A DNA stretch of 64,000 nt from Whitmania pigra. Lineage: Eukaryota; Annelida; Clitellata; Hirudinida; Haemopidae. The notes beneath the pieces are model-generated. The model saw nothing but the letters and a program-made list of their open reading frames with translations, was not told where the DNA came from and made no database searches. Below are positions 11,810 to 25,300 of the stretch, in pieces; the stretch's first letter is position 1, and each line of letters begins with the position of its first letter. A program made the translations under genes and the position numbers. The stretch is taken from contig JAJTWR010000231.1 of assembly GCA_021613335.1 (NCBI GenBank), positions 3,837,501 to 3,901,500 on the forward strand, given 5' to 3'.

Positions 11810-13148
11810 CAGTGTTGTGCAGTATCGAATTACATGTAATTCGTTACTGTAATTAATTACATTTTTTGGTAATTTTTACTTGTAAAAATTACAAAAAAAA
11901 ATTTGTACTCTTACTTGTAACAAATTACTATTTTTGGTCATACTTTTAATTCGTTACCTTTTTGGCGCAAGACGTTACAAAGTAACATAAATAACATTTT
12001 AAATTAGTTTAATTTATTTTTAAAAAAATTTAAATTCTATATTGTTATTCTTTGGTTCGTTCGATAACCTTCCCCTTCCCGATCATCGCTCTTTTGTTAT
12101 TGTTGTTATCGCCGGTCGTTTTTGTTTTGAATCGGAAATTGTGGATTAGTCATACCGAAGCTTTTTTAATATATAATATTATATACATATAATAATATAA
12201 GATTTAATATATCGTAGTATGGATTCATTTGAAGCCATTTTTAGTGTCGTTAGCGAAGATAAGAGGAACAAGGGTGAAGATAGTCCGTGGCCATATTTGA
12301 ACAAAATGTTCAGATTTCAATCAAAGGAAAATCATAGAAGTATGCATGCCTACTCTGCCAACAGAAACAAAAACTACATGTTCAGCATATGAAGGTTCTT
12401 CATCTAACTTGAAGAAGCACGTGGAACGCATGCATCCAACAGAAGTTAAGGAATATGGTATATCTGTTGCCAACGATTGTCAAGCTTGATGAGAAACTGG
12501 TAGCCAAAATAGCATCTTCTAATGCAGCAAAGATGGACGAGCTTTGAGCTCTCGTTCATCTGATGCTGACAGTTTCTTCAATTGCACAAGGTCAACTGAT
12601 ATTCTGATGCAGTATCTTCGAGACCGATCAGATGACATGAACATTATTACTGGAAGCGATACCCTGAAGAAATTATTTATCCAGTTGAACACTCCTCTGC
12701 CAGCTAGTGCAGCTGTTGAACGTTTATTCAGCTCTGCTGGTATGACAAAGAACAGCTGAAGGACCATAATGAGTGACAAACTATTCGAGGACTTAGTTAT
12801 GTTAAAAATTAACAAAAATTTGTGATTGTAATGTAATAAATAATAAAAACACCAAAAGAATGCATTAGTTCAAATGTTATTACTTAATGACTGTTAGTAC
12901 TAGCAGTTAATACCAGTAATTGTTTTAATGATAAGAGAAACAATTCCTTTTAAATAATACGGAATGATGTATGATCACAATAATGGCAGCATCAAAGTTA
13001 CTTGTAATTTTTACTTAAAAGTAAATTTAAAATTAAAGTAAAAGAGTAAATTTTTGAGACAATACTCTTACTTATACTTAAGTAGCTTTTTGAGGTATTA
13101 CTTTTACTTGTAACTAGTTACCGAAATGAGGTAATTTTTACAACACTG
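11810..13148 (+). mobile_element. Deleted hAT transposon copy A
   Basis: The element starts CAGTGTTGTGCAG and ends TTTTTACAACACTG, a 9-base terminal inverted repeat with long subterminal GTAAT/TTACT-rich stretches. It is flanked by the perfect 8-bp direct repeat CTCATTAC (11802-11809 and 13149-13156), the mark of hAT insertion. Inside is a broken BED-type zinc finger region (about 12219-12480; Cys and paired His in KKHVERMH) joined almost directly to a hAT dimerisation segment at 12544-12759 ([18 protein letters not shown]). The catalytic middle is missing, so the copy is non-autonomous. It is 1339 bp and nearly identical to copy B in opposite orientation. Confidence 0.93.
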
Positions 13149-14275
13149 CTCATTACCACTTTGAACATTAGCTGGGACATGGACTTTTTAAGCATTCTTG
13201 TTGCCAAGGCTTACAGCTCTATATCTGAGATGCATATGTTTCATCTTTTTATTCATAATGCTATTCCATTCTCTGCCTCCTTTTTGTACTCTTACACCCT
13301 TTCAGTTGGAACTCTCTCATCTTTCGTAGTCATTTAAGACGGCCTCCCAAAACTTCTAACTTATCAAGATATTATTATTGACTCTTTAAGTAACAAACGT
13401 ACAAGTACTAAATTGATCGTCGTATCAGTAATGAGACGTACATTTTGTCGTTTGTTCAATTCCTTAGACAAATTAGATTTTTTGTTTGCTTGTTCGTTTA
13501 AAAAAATGTTTAAAGACAAAGCAATTAAAAAAAATCTCATTAAAATTAATGAGATTGCCAATGAATCCAGAGAAGATGGGAAGGGAAATTAATATGAATA
13601 TAACCGCGTCTCTGAATATGAGTATAAAATTTTATTCCGTTGGATTAAAACGGTGGAATTCCAGCTAAATAAATTCAACCACCACTGGAATCGTGTGCTT
13701 GTGCTAAAGAGTTGAATTGATCGTTACTCAGGAGAAGTTGTTTTAATAATTGTTTTATTATTAATTAAGTTTTATTAATTTTAAAAGATATTGATTTAAA
13801 AAAAAACGCTTACAACACAAAACGTAGAAGTTTTTAGGTATCGTATTTTACTTTTATATATGGTTATTTTTTGCATCGATATTTAAAATTATATGTTGAT
13901 AATGAATAGCACCTAATGAAAAAAAATTTCTCAGCAGTATTATTATTATTATTACTTTTATTATTATTATTATTAATATTATTATTATTATTACAAGATT
14001 ATAACATTGATTAAACTGAAATGTGACATAAAATAGTTATCTCCTCTAATTGCAACGCAAATGTCAAATCCTATTCTGAACATTATTTAATATGCATACA
14101 TTTTTAATTTTCTGAACTTTATTTGATATCAGAAATCAATTCATCGTTTAGCAAGGTATTATTTAATTTGGTCGCAGACATTAATATCATAAGCAATTGT
14201 TGCTTGTTTTATCTAGTGTACACGTGAAGTGAACTTGTACAATTTTCAAGAAATTTATCTATTATCGCCAATCTT
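13149..14275. other. Spacer between hAT copy A and the second protease gene
   Basis: AT-rich sequence with an ATT run near 13938-13995 and no recognisable coding exon. A TTTATT at 14118-14123 could be the minus-strand poly(A) signal (AATAAA) of the protease homologue ending at 14276. Confidence 0.4.
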
Positions 14276-17200
14276 TCAATTTTCCTTGAGCGTCTTTAAA
14301 ATCCACTCCTCAAAATATCCAACTCTGGCATAGACCCCTGGATGACCGCTTGCACACCCTCTACCCCAGGACACGACGCCAACTAATGAGAATACACCAT
14401 TCACTTTGTGAACCAAAGGTCCTCCAGAATCTACCTAAAATTATAAAAGGTGGTACCAAATTGTATAAGGATTACTAATTATTCATGTTAAAGATTATTT
14501 TTAAAAATGTAAATGCAGTTTTCTCTTTGTCATACCGTTATGTATACTTTTAATGTTATTTTAACTAATAACGAATTTTAAAGAATAAAAAAAAATAGTG
14601 AATAGGCATAAAATTGCTTTCACCTGACAACTGTTTCTTTCGATGCTCCCCTTGTTGTCTGAGGCACAAATCATGTCCTCAGTGATCCTGTCGGTGTACT
14701 TGGACTGACATTCCTTGTTAGTAGTCGTATTCAGTGTGACGTATCTCAACTCGTTTGAAGAAATCCCGCCTAAATGAAATTGATGTAAGTGTGACCTACA
14801 TTGTGTTGAGATTATTATTTAAAATTTTATCGATTTCTGCTGACTGGGTAAAAAAAGAAAGATATGTTAAAATGTAAATTTCATTTCAAATGAGACCTCT
14901 TCACAACAACTTCTGCCAGCAAGTAACTCGTATTATTAAGACTTATTATATTCAGTGTTGTAAAAGTTACCTCATTTCGGTAACTAGTTACAAGTAAAAG
15001 TAATACCTCAAAAAGCTACTTAAGTATAAGTAAGAGTATTGTCTCAAAAATTTACTCAAGTAAAAGTTAAAAGTTACAGCGTCTAAAGGTTACTTTTAAG
15101 TAAAAATTACAAGTAACTTTGATGCCGCCATTATTGTGATCATACATCATTCCGTATTATTTAAAAGAAATTGTTTCTCTTATCGTTAAAACAATTACTG
15201 GTATTAACTGCTAGTACTAACAGTCATTAAGTAATAACATTTGAACTAATGCATTCTTTTGGTGTTTTTTATTATTTATTACATTACAATCACAAATTTT
15301 TGTTAATTTTTAACATAACTAAGTCCTCGAATAGTTTGTCACTCATTATGGTCCTTCAGCTGTTCTTTGTCATACCAGAAGAGCTGAATAAACGTTCAAC
15401 AGCTGCACTAGCTGGCAGAGGAGTGTTCAACTGGATAAATAATTTCTTCAGGGTATCGCTTCCAGTAATAATGTTCATGTCATCTGATCGGTCTCGAAGA
15501 TACTGCATCAGAATATCAGTTGACCTTGTGCAATTGAAGAAACTGTCTTCAATACTGTCAGCATCAGATGAACGAGAGCTCAAAGCTCGTCCATCTTTGG
15601 TGCATTAGAAGATGCTATTTTGGCTACCAGTTTCTCATCAAGCTTGACAATCGTTAGCAACAGATATACCATATTCCTTAACTTCTGTTGGATGCATGCG
15701 TTCCACGTGCTTCTTCAAGTTAGATGAAGAACCTTCATATGCTGAACATGTAGTTTTTGTTTCTGTTGGCAGAGTAGGCATGCATACTTATATGATTTTC
15801 CTTTGATTGAAATCTGAACATTTTGTTCAAATACGGCCACGGACTATCTTCACCCTTGTTCCTCTTATCTTCGCTAACGACAAATGGCTTCAAATGAATC
15901 CATACTACGATATATTAAATCTTATATTACTATATGTATATAATATTATATATTAAAAAAGCTTCGGTATGACTAATCAACAATTTCCGATTTAAAACAA
16001 AAACGACCGGCGATAACCACAATAACAAAAGAGCGATGATCGGGAAGGGGAAGGTTCTCGAACGAACCAAAGAATAACAATCTAGAATTTAAATTTTTTT
16101 TAAAATAAATTAAACTAATTTAAAATGTTATTTATGTTACTTTGTAACGTCTTGCGCCAAAAAGGTAACGAATTAAAAGTATGACCAAAAATAGTAATTT
16201 GTTACAAGTAAGAGTACAAATTTTTTTTTGTAATTTTTACAAGTAAAAATTACCAAAAATTGTAATTAATTACAGTAACGAATTACATGTAATTCGATAC
16301 TGCACAACACTGATTATATTATATTTAATAGAATTTATTATATTTATTACAAGACATTATATCTATTAACAACCTGGAGCGAACGTTCCCCATCCAGACG
16401 TAGCCACTTTTTTGTGAACGTAGAGATCACTGGATTCTGGTGCGCACACAGCTGAAACGTTTTCATTGAAAAAGACTTTATTTTTCAACTTTATAAGGCC
16501 AGCATCTAATTCCTTTCCAGCCTGGAAATTCTCGTGGACGAAGACAGCTTCAACGTCAAGCACTTGTTCCTGTGCATTGAATTCTTTCAACTTGTGTTCT
16601 CCAGCTGTCACAAGAAAGTCCTGAGGAAGTCTGTGAATATTTTATTTGTTTCACTAATTGTCAAACGTATTCATGAAAAATGTAGATTCATTTAGTCATA
16701 ACTTATATATGACCAATTCATTTATCAATATATGACTTGTAACTGGTCTTTCTCAATGACTGACTTGCCAAAGACACAGCGAGCAGCCGTCAAAACCCAA
16801 CGATCATTGATGAGGCTTCCTCCGCAAAATTGTCTCTTGTTGGCCTCAATTTTTAAACTCACCTGGAAATTTTAATGGTAATTTAAATTTAGTAGTACTG
16901 TGGAGTTACACTATGTCGATACATTATATGATATAAAATTGGTTTTATTCTTAATTTTAAGTGGTCGACTTTCGCAAACCAATTTAGTCTGGTGTCCTTA
17001 GCATCATTATCCAAATCCAGTTAATTTGAACACATGAATTAGAAACAATTTTAAATATTCGTAATTAATCACAGCCGAATTAATAACTTTTAACGACTTA
17101 ACTAATTTGATCTTAACTGAATTCATTCACATTCATCAATATACGAAAACCAACCTGCCAAGGAAATTCATGAGGTCTTGCTTCAATTCCACCAACAATT

Positions 17201-17532
17201 GAAGGAGATGGTAAAACCATTTCACCTGCATCTTTGAACTTGCTCAGTCCACATTTGCCACCAGCTAAAAAATTATAAAGCAATTTTTAATTGAAACCTT
17301 ATAAATTTATTTGAATTGCCTAAATAATTTCCTAATCGGAAAAACTAAAATGTGAACTATTATTTTCAACTTACGATGCCAAGTTGGGGGAACGGCTAAA
17401 ATATTAAAAATCACATTAAAAACTTATTTTTAAAATATTTCCTTAATAAACTAAGTTATTCTGTGGAAAAGTTGCTAAAATTTCCCAACCTAAGGACAAC
17501 GGCAAAAGACAAAATATTATGAAGAGCTTCAT
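14276..17532 (-). CDS. Secreted serine protease homologue with His-to-Arg active-site change
   Basis: Seven minus-strand exons: 17490-17532, 17375-17395, 17155-17264, 16765-16862, 16374-16630, 14624-14769 and 14276-14434. All phases agree and give 277 residues. A signal peptide ([15 protein letters not shown]) is followed by a short propeptide with C26. The activation motif IVGG starts at 44, and the trypsin fold follows (S1A, chymotrypsin family). The Asp of the triad is in LDAGLI (D133) and the Ser in DSGGP (S228). The active-site His is replaced, since TAAHC reads TAARC with R86. G193 of the oxyanion hole reads Val (CQVDSGGP). The product is thus a secreted trypsin-like protein predicted to be inactive. 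Such homologues often act as cofactors or binding proteins, but this is inference. Intron 5 carries hAT copy B. A shorter, differently mutated relative lies at 5469-8748. Confidence 0.9.
14953..16312 (-). mobile_element. Deleted hAT transposon copy B
   Basis: Same family as copy A, inverted, 1360 bp. Terminal CAGTGTTG at 14953 and CACAACACTG ending at 16312 are flanked by perfect 8-bp direct repeats ATTATATT (14945-14952 and 16313-16320). It carries the same internally deleted coding remnant on the minus strand, with the dimerisation frame at 15356-15583. Compared with copy A it has a small insertion near the dimerisation region. It sits in intron 5 of the serine protease homologue at 14276-17532. 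Confidence 0.93.
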
Positions 17533-18199
17533 GGTTTTCTTTCGATTACCTTTTCATTTAAACCGAGGAATCAATTCAGTAAAGTCTTCTTCAAGTCGAT
17601 TACTGAAAATATTATCTAACCGTTGAGGTATGGACGAATAACCACATACCAATAGCATTCACTTGCTACATTTTAAATATCTTCATGTTCTCTTTCTGAT
17701 AAGAGAGCTTTCAAAGATTTCGATTGTTTAATTTCTTGAATTCTAAGATACATTAGCTTTTAAACTTTTAAATGTTGAACAATATGATCACTCAAAAGCC
17801 ACTAAATCCCACAAAAAAAGTACCATGCAAAACTTTTCTCGTATTTATTCTTAATCATTTATTGCCGACTTTGTTTTAAAATTGTGTGTTTGTTAGAATT
17901 TTTTTTACTTATTTGTTGACAAAATCCTTAGCATGTCACTAGAAAAACAGAAAAAGAAAAAAACTATTTTGATTATAATGGTAAAAGTCACAAATCTCTG
18001 AAGACCATTTGCTCTTTAAGCTGATATCTCTTAAGCTGAAGTATCTTAAAGTGTTTACAGAATTTGTCTTTTTAGTTTTTAAGTCTGTATTAACATTTAT
18101 AACACTTCACATTCCTAAGGCAATATTTCCCCCATCTCAATATAAATTCATTCAATGTTTTGGTCAGAGACGCTTAACATGATGACGGATTGAACACCA

Positions 18200-18393
<194 letters not shown>

Positions 18394-19314
18394 TAATAAA
18401 GTCTCAAGCAATTTTTAGGCAGAAATTTTGGGCCCTAAGTTACGTGAATTTGGTAATGGGAAAAAAGGTCATGATTGCTGTATTTTAAAACGCATGTGAT
18501 CTTTTGTTCTTTCCCGCTGACGACCCTGTACACCCAAAGTTACACATAGGTGATTCAGGAGCACTTCTCAATCAATTGTTGTTTAATATGTTTTTATTAC
18601 TCAATAAAAATTACGTTTGAAATACCTGTAAATTATGAAACTGGGACTAGTTCCACACAATTTCCTTCAAACATTTCACACTCTTGATTTCAGATACTTT
18701 ACAGGCAACCAATGTCAAGAATGCAGTTCATTCAACCAAATAAAAAAATTTGAGCATAACAATGGAGAGTTGAAACAAAACAAATAAAGTGGCAAAAACC
18801 AATCATATCAACGTAAAACAACAGAAGTGCAAGCCAAATCTAGGAAACTTTTAAATTGTCAATCAATATCGGCACAAGATTTTCTTAAAACCAACTTCAA
18901 TTTATGGCGTTTACAAGAATTATCTAAAAACATTTACTAAAATACCAATTTGATCTGAAGCTACAATACATCTTTAAATGGTCCAATGATAAACAATTTA
19001 CATCAGATTTCAAATACTTTTGCACCAAAAGTAGCAAAAAAGAATTTTCTAAACTTTTGCCCAGAAACTAAAATCACCAAAAAACATTCAATCGTTTGAG
19101 GTATAACAAACAGAAACGTAACAGAATTTTGATTAATGACTGACAAATGAGTGAAATGCATATTCCTGAAGGCAATTTACAAAACTGTGACTTTTTGTCT
19201 CTAATTTAATGATCAACACATCCATTTCTTTGAACTTCAAAAAGTAAAACAATTAAAATCATGGAATTATTAAAATGAGGCTGTAGAATATCTGATTTCC
19301 AAAGAAATAGCCAA

Positions 19315-22300
19315 TCAGAGTGCAGGCTGGACTTTTGCTGGCCAATAGGGAATTTGATTAAGTGAAAGCTGGATACCTGGGGTAAACATCAGTCCATTTT
19401 AACGAAATGTAAGATATTAATTTATTTTCCCGTACTTATAATAATTAGTTCTTGTTAAAAGCAAAACATAACAACACATTGTATGACCATAACTTATTGT
19501 ACTCTTGATACACATAGATGATTCCTATAAAGTGATCCACAATTTAAAACCATTTAACAGCACCATGAGCATAACATTTTAAGAGACATCTTACCATCTT
19601 CCACTGGTATCATTCTACCTCTCAATTGGTCTTTTACCACTTTTGAGAGATACTACAAAATTTAAAATATTTCCTGAGTAAAAAAAAATCAAAATGCACA
19701 ATTTATCGCTATTGCTGATAATTCTTACTTGCTTACTATAATTACTTAAGAATGGAATTTTAAAATGTTCTAATATGTTTCATTGAAACAAATAAACTAA
19801 TAAAATATGAAATTGTCATCAATAAAATGTCAATTTAACTGAATTAACCATGACAATGCAGGCATCATTATCAGAAACTTTCAGAAAGGATTTTGAAAAG
19901 GCCACAAATTCTTCAAATTTCCTATTTCTCTGTGACCAGGAAGAGCTGAAAGAATTACATTATGGTTATTAAGTTTTTTTTATGAAGCCATTAATCTTTA
20001 GTCATTATTATTATTGATTATTGATATTCAACTGAAAATGATTTTATAAAAAAGAGCATCATTGAAATGGTTTTTTCAACAAGCCAAATAAACATTTGCA
20101 CGGCAGTCTACATAATGCTAGGTAATAAAACATTAATTGGTTTGATCTGGAAATAACAAAGAAAGGTGGATACAAATTTACATAACTTAGGTCTCCATAT
20201 CTTAAATAAGTGTAATTTAATGACATGTTTGAAACTGTCCAATGGAAGGATGACTGTGACAAAAAGTTTTACCTCAAATTTTTAGAAGATTCTTTGTCAT
20301 CGATTCCCTCAGCCATGCAAAATCCATGAAAGTAGAGGAAGGACTTATTTGCCAGATGAAACAAAACACTGCAGTGTGAAACATGTCATGAAGAATTATC
20401 AAATTAAGATTCATTATCCAGATATCATTAAGACATTTTAAATATTATTTTAACTTAAATGCAACTACCAACCTGTGCAGGTAAGCAACAAATGATGATT
20501 CATCCAAGTAAATTGTCCTCTTGCTTACAACTTCCAATAATATTCCAGACTGAAAAGATGAAATACCTTTTAATCAGTAAACAATGACTTCTAAAGACAA
20601 AAACAACTACTTTTTTCTCAAATTACAACATTACCTTGTAGGATGGACCAAGAAATTTCTTCTTGTTGATATCAAAGATACTCACAGAATTCTGAAAATC
20701 AATAAATACATTACACTTGAAGAATCAAAAAGATAACAGTCCAAATTAATTTAAAAAAAAACCAGTGAAACAGTGCAATTAATTGTAGGAATTTTCAAAT
20801 ATATAAGTCACAACTTGTTTGAAACCTTTCAAATATTCAAAAATGGACTCACTTGGCTGTGGAGAGGCACGAAATGTTCTTCTCCTTTCAACATTCCCAC
20901 CAATTTGAGACGGACCAAATCTTGCGTCGAAATTGATTTTGTCACCCACGGCAACACGCTATTTGAGAGAATGTTTGTGAAGCGGCTGACGTTAAACAGA
21001 CTAAATCATATTTTTTTACCTGAAATGTCCAGGTACAAAGAGCCAGAGTGCTGTAACAATATCTCTTACTTCAACTTCATTGGTTCTCACTGAGGTATAG
21101 ATGACGAGCGTCCGACCTATCAGAAGACTGTAAATCATGTCAACTGCCTGAGACGGATGCGTTCGGAACAGCTTCAATATTCCCGAGCCTAGAAAATGAA
21201 GTCAAACGTATGGTGGAAAGAACTGCTTCAAAATTGTAAGATATGCTTTCAACCTATTCTTTTGCTGCTACTGAAACTGCTTATGTGGTCAGCAAAGCTG
21301 ACGACGGAAGCTTTCTCAGCAGGTTGGACCTTCTTGTGGCAAGTTTCTGAAGTCTTTTCATCCACATCCGTGAGGGTCAAATCAAGACAAGTTGGCCTAT
21401 TTGGAATCAAATTCTGTTCTGATCTCTGGTCTTGTGGTTTTGAGATGATTGGTGGATTCTTAATCTCTGTGCAAATGGAAAAATTTGAAATAAAATTAAA
21501 ATGTAAGTGAAAAAACACCAAATATTCAAATTTAGTATCAAAGTGACAAAGCATTTAGGACCGTTTTCAATTCTCAGAAAACAACTTTAACTTATATCAT
21601 TGAATTTTTCACCATTTTTGATCATGGTGGACTCCTGACCTTGCTCCTCCTTCTCCACTGATTTGTAAAGATGTCCCACCTCTGCATCAGAAGTACCATA
21701 TGAAGAACAGGCATGAAAACCAACCACAGTTTTCTCCTACCATCAAAATAAATATTCATCACAAGTAATGCTTATTACATTTTACAATTACATTCACTCT
21801 AAGTTGAACTCTAATTATCTTTATCTTAATTTAATTGGCATCATAAGAACGATTTGTTGGAGGACTTTACAAAGACGAACCGACATCCATTCTTTCACCA
21901 AAACATTGACAGGCGTGCCACCGTTGACATCCTCGTTGGAATCTTTAATTCCGTCACTTTCACGGCATGCACTCGATGATCTTTAGAAGTTTTATTCATT
22001 ATTATATCTTTAAATCAATATAACACTGTGATATTATTTTTGCAAAAATAGTTTAGTGCCAAACTCAGACCCATGAGTCATTAATAATAATCATTTGTTT
22101 GAACTGAATGATTTCTTCTCAGCACATGTGTTAAGTTAAATCCATAATCAAAGTGATGACATAACCCAAATACAAAATATAGCTCGGATCTTTGTCACCA
22201 ATATGAGAAAAAGAATAATGTCAACAATAAAATGTGAGAAAATGTTGATTGATAATTAAAATAATTGATAATTTGTTGAGTAATAAAAACATTCTGCTCA

Positions 22301-25300
22301 CTTCTCAAAATTGGCAAGAAAGTTTAAGTAAACAACTCTGCCTATGGTCAGTAGACCTTCTGGTGGCTCTGGAAAAGTTCAAGCAATTGAACTGTTGACA
22401 ATATAACGGCTTTTGTTAGACCCATCAACCAAAATTTTGATTTAAGTTCTGAACATAAATAAATAAATAAATTCAAAACCTTTAACTAACATTTATTTTA
22501 GATTAATTACCTCATAAAGTATTAATGGGTTGAATGGGTTAAAATACTAAAAAAAAGTATACATCATTTAAGATTTATTTATATAAATAAATAAATAAAT
22601 AAATAAAAAATAAATATAGCACAACATGAATAAGAGTCTCAGATGCCATTTGCATAACTGAGTTACTCATCCCAGGAGTTCTCAAAACATTTCTTACTTA
22701 CCAAGATCTTTTATGTCGTCAAGTTCCATTGCCAGAGTGAGGTGAGTTCTATCAAAATACTGTTCAGATAAATATTAGACAAAGTTTAAGAACATTTCAG
22801 TCAAATTGCTAAAATTAAAGCTAACTTCATGAGCATTATTAAACTCATCAAAATTAGATGAATGAAAAACTCATAAGGCACCTACAACGATGCTATCCAA
22901 TTATTCAATTATCCTCAAATTTTTGATTTAGAAATTTCTTGATCTAAAAAATACACCAAAATACCAAACTCCTCAGAACTGGAAATGCAACTCAGACTAC
23001 GTAAGAGCATCGACACAATGCAAAACACCAACCCTGTACAAAGAATGTAAAAGTCCATATCCGTCAAAAGTTGGTTCCGTAAGGAGTTCAAAGCTTCGTA
23101 ACTTCTTTTGGATCTTCACCCTCAGGGACTTTCTGAACTTTGGCTGTGACAAAGGACAATAAGTTGACTAAATGATGAGCACCATGAGTAATTGTAAGCA
23201 CAGATGAAAGAATCAATTTATAATGGAGGGACACATTTAAAAACTGATAATATTCAAAATTAATAGAAAAAACAGACTTTATAAGAATCTTCAGCATAAG
23301 TCCACTTTATCCAGCTCGGTTCAATGTTGGCAGGATCTCCTGTTTCGAGAATGAATCAAGTCAATACAAGTGGCTCAACCGTTGAATCAATGAGCAACTG
23401 CATTCTTAAAATGAACAACTCCATTTTTAGTAATAGTTTTTTATAATAACAAATAAACCGTGTTAGTAATAGTTTTTATAATAACAAATAAACCATGTTA
23501 GTAATAGTTTTTATAATAACAAATAAACCATGTTAGTAATGGTTTACTAACAACAGTTAATGCACAACAGTTTTTATAATAACAAATAAACCATGTTAGT
23601 AATAGTTTTTACAATAACAAATAAACCGTGTTAGTAATAGTTTTTATAATAACAAATAAACCATGTTAGTAATAGTTTTTATAATAACAAATAAACCATG
23701 TTAGTAATAGTTTTTATAATAACAAATAAACCATGTTAGTAATAGTTTTTATAATAACAAATAAACCATGTTAGTAATAGTTTTTATAATAACAAATAAA
23801 CCATGTTAGTAATAGTTTTTATAATAACAAATAAACCGTGTTAGTAATAGTTTTATAATAACAAATAAACCATGTTAGTAATAGTTTTTATAATAACAAA
23901 TAAACCGTGTTAGTAATAGTTTTATAATAACAAATAAACCATGTTTGGTTTGTGAGGTGTCTTGAAGATGTTGAGCCATGTTGAAATTCTTGCTGTCCAA
24001 AGGAGTTTCTCCTAGTTTCTCCTCTGCTTTTGGGCTGAACTGCTCCCTCACTTCTACATGGTGTTTTTCGAGCTGGGTAATTAAATAATAATAATAAACT
24101 ATTAATTGAGAGATAATTTCTATTAACTGAGGCATTATTTAAATAAAGTAAATATTTAAAACAAGTAAAACAAACATGTCTTGAAGCTGTAACACATTGC
24201 AGATATTCCGCCACAACAACAGTAGATTCATTATTATTGCTTATTATTCATAATTCCTACTCACCAAATTGCTGACCATGGTGAGTATTTCTCTGACTTC
24301 CTTTATGGCGTCGTCAAACTCCTTCAGTTGAACCTTTGGATCTTTGACTATCTTTGAAGGTGTTGAGTTGAGAGAGTTCTTGTCAGATAATTCCTTCTGA
24401 AGACCATTAGCTTTTGGCAGAATGCAATCTGGTGCCTCTGGAAGATGTGCCTGAGGTTGGTTGTTTGAGGTGCAGAATGGCAGTTCACCCGATTCCTTTT
24501 TTTCTAAGATGCCATCACCACTTCTTTTTGTTTTGGTCGAACAGGCCATTTCTGGACTGAGGGGAGAAATCTTGAAAGACATTGCGGTTTCACCTTCAAT
24601 TGTTGAACTTTCCTGAGGTTTGCAAGAGCAATTGCTTGGCAGGTCATCGGCCCCGATAAATGTTTGGACTGCTTGGGAGTATGTGACTTCGTCGTCGTTG
24701 TCGTACACGAGGGGCACTCCAGTTTCCATGCTTTCCAGATGTTTCTCTGGAAACACGTTGTTGAAATAAAGTCTAACCACAGTTAATATGCTGAAATGTT
24801 CGTGGAAATTGTTACAATGATGAAATATAATCAGACGCTTTTGCTTACTCATTTACCTATTTAGATCAGCCATAGGATTTTTTAATTTTTTATACCTCAT
24901 TAACTATGATGATCTCACTACCTTCTTAATTTACATTGCAATATCAAAATCATGTTAATGTTTTAATAATGACAGTCGTATCTCAACAACTCACCTCTAG
25001 TATACTGGAGATCAGAAAGCGTGTGCAACATGTCTCGGAAGAACATGAGAAAGTTTCCTACTTTGTAGTGAGACACAACTCTGCTGAACTCGTAAGACAG
25101 CCGATCTTGAAAGTGGATGAGTTTACTGAAGTTCACAGAAATAATTTACATTTAGATATTTTAATAACAATAATCAACTTTAAAAAATAAAGCAATTTAA
25201 TAATAAAAATTGAATTTTACTGCTGCAACGAGCGAATAACAATAGCCAAACAAAAACATTGCTGACTTAAATTGTAAGCAATTGTATGCAAATCTTACTA

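Noticed and set aside
20773..21554. Plus and minus open frames around 20.8-21.5 kb
   Set aside because: The plus-strand frames are shadows of SMCR8 exons; the minus frame is part of exon 14 extended into intron.
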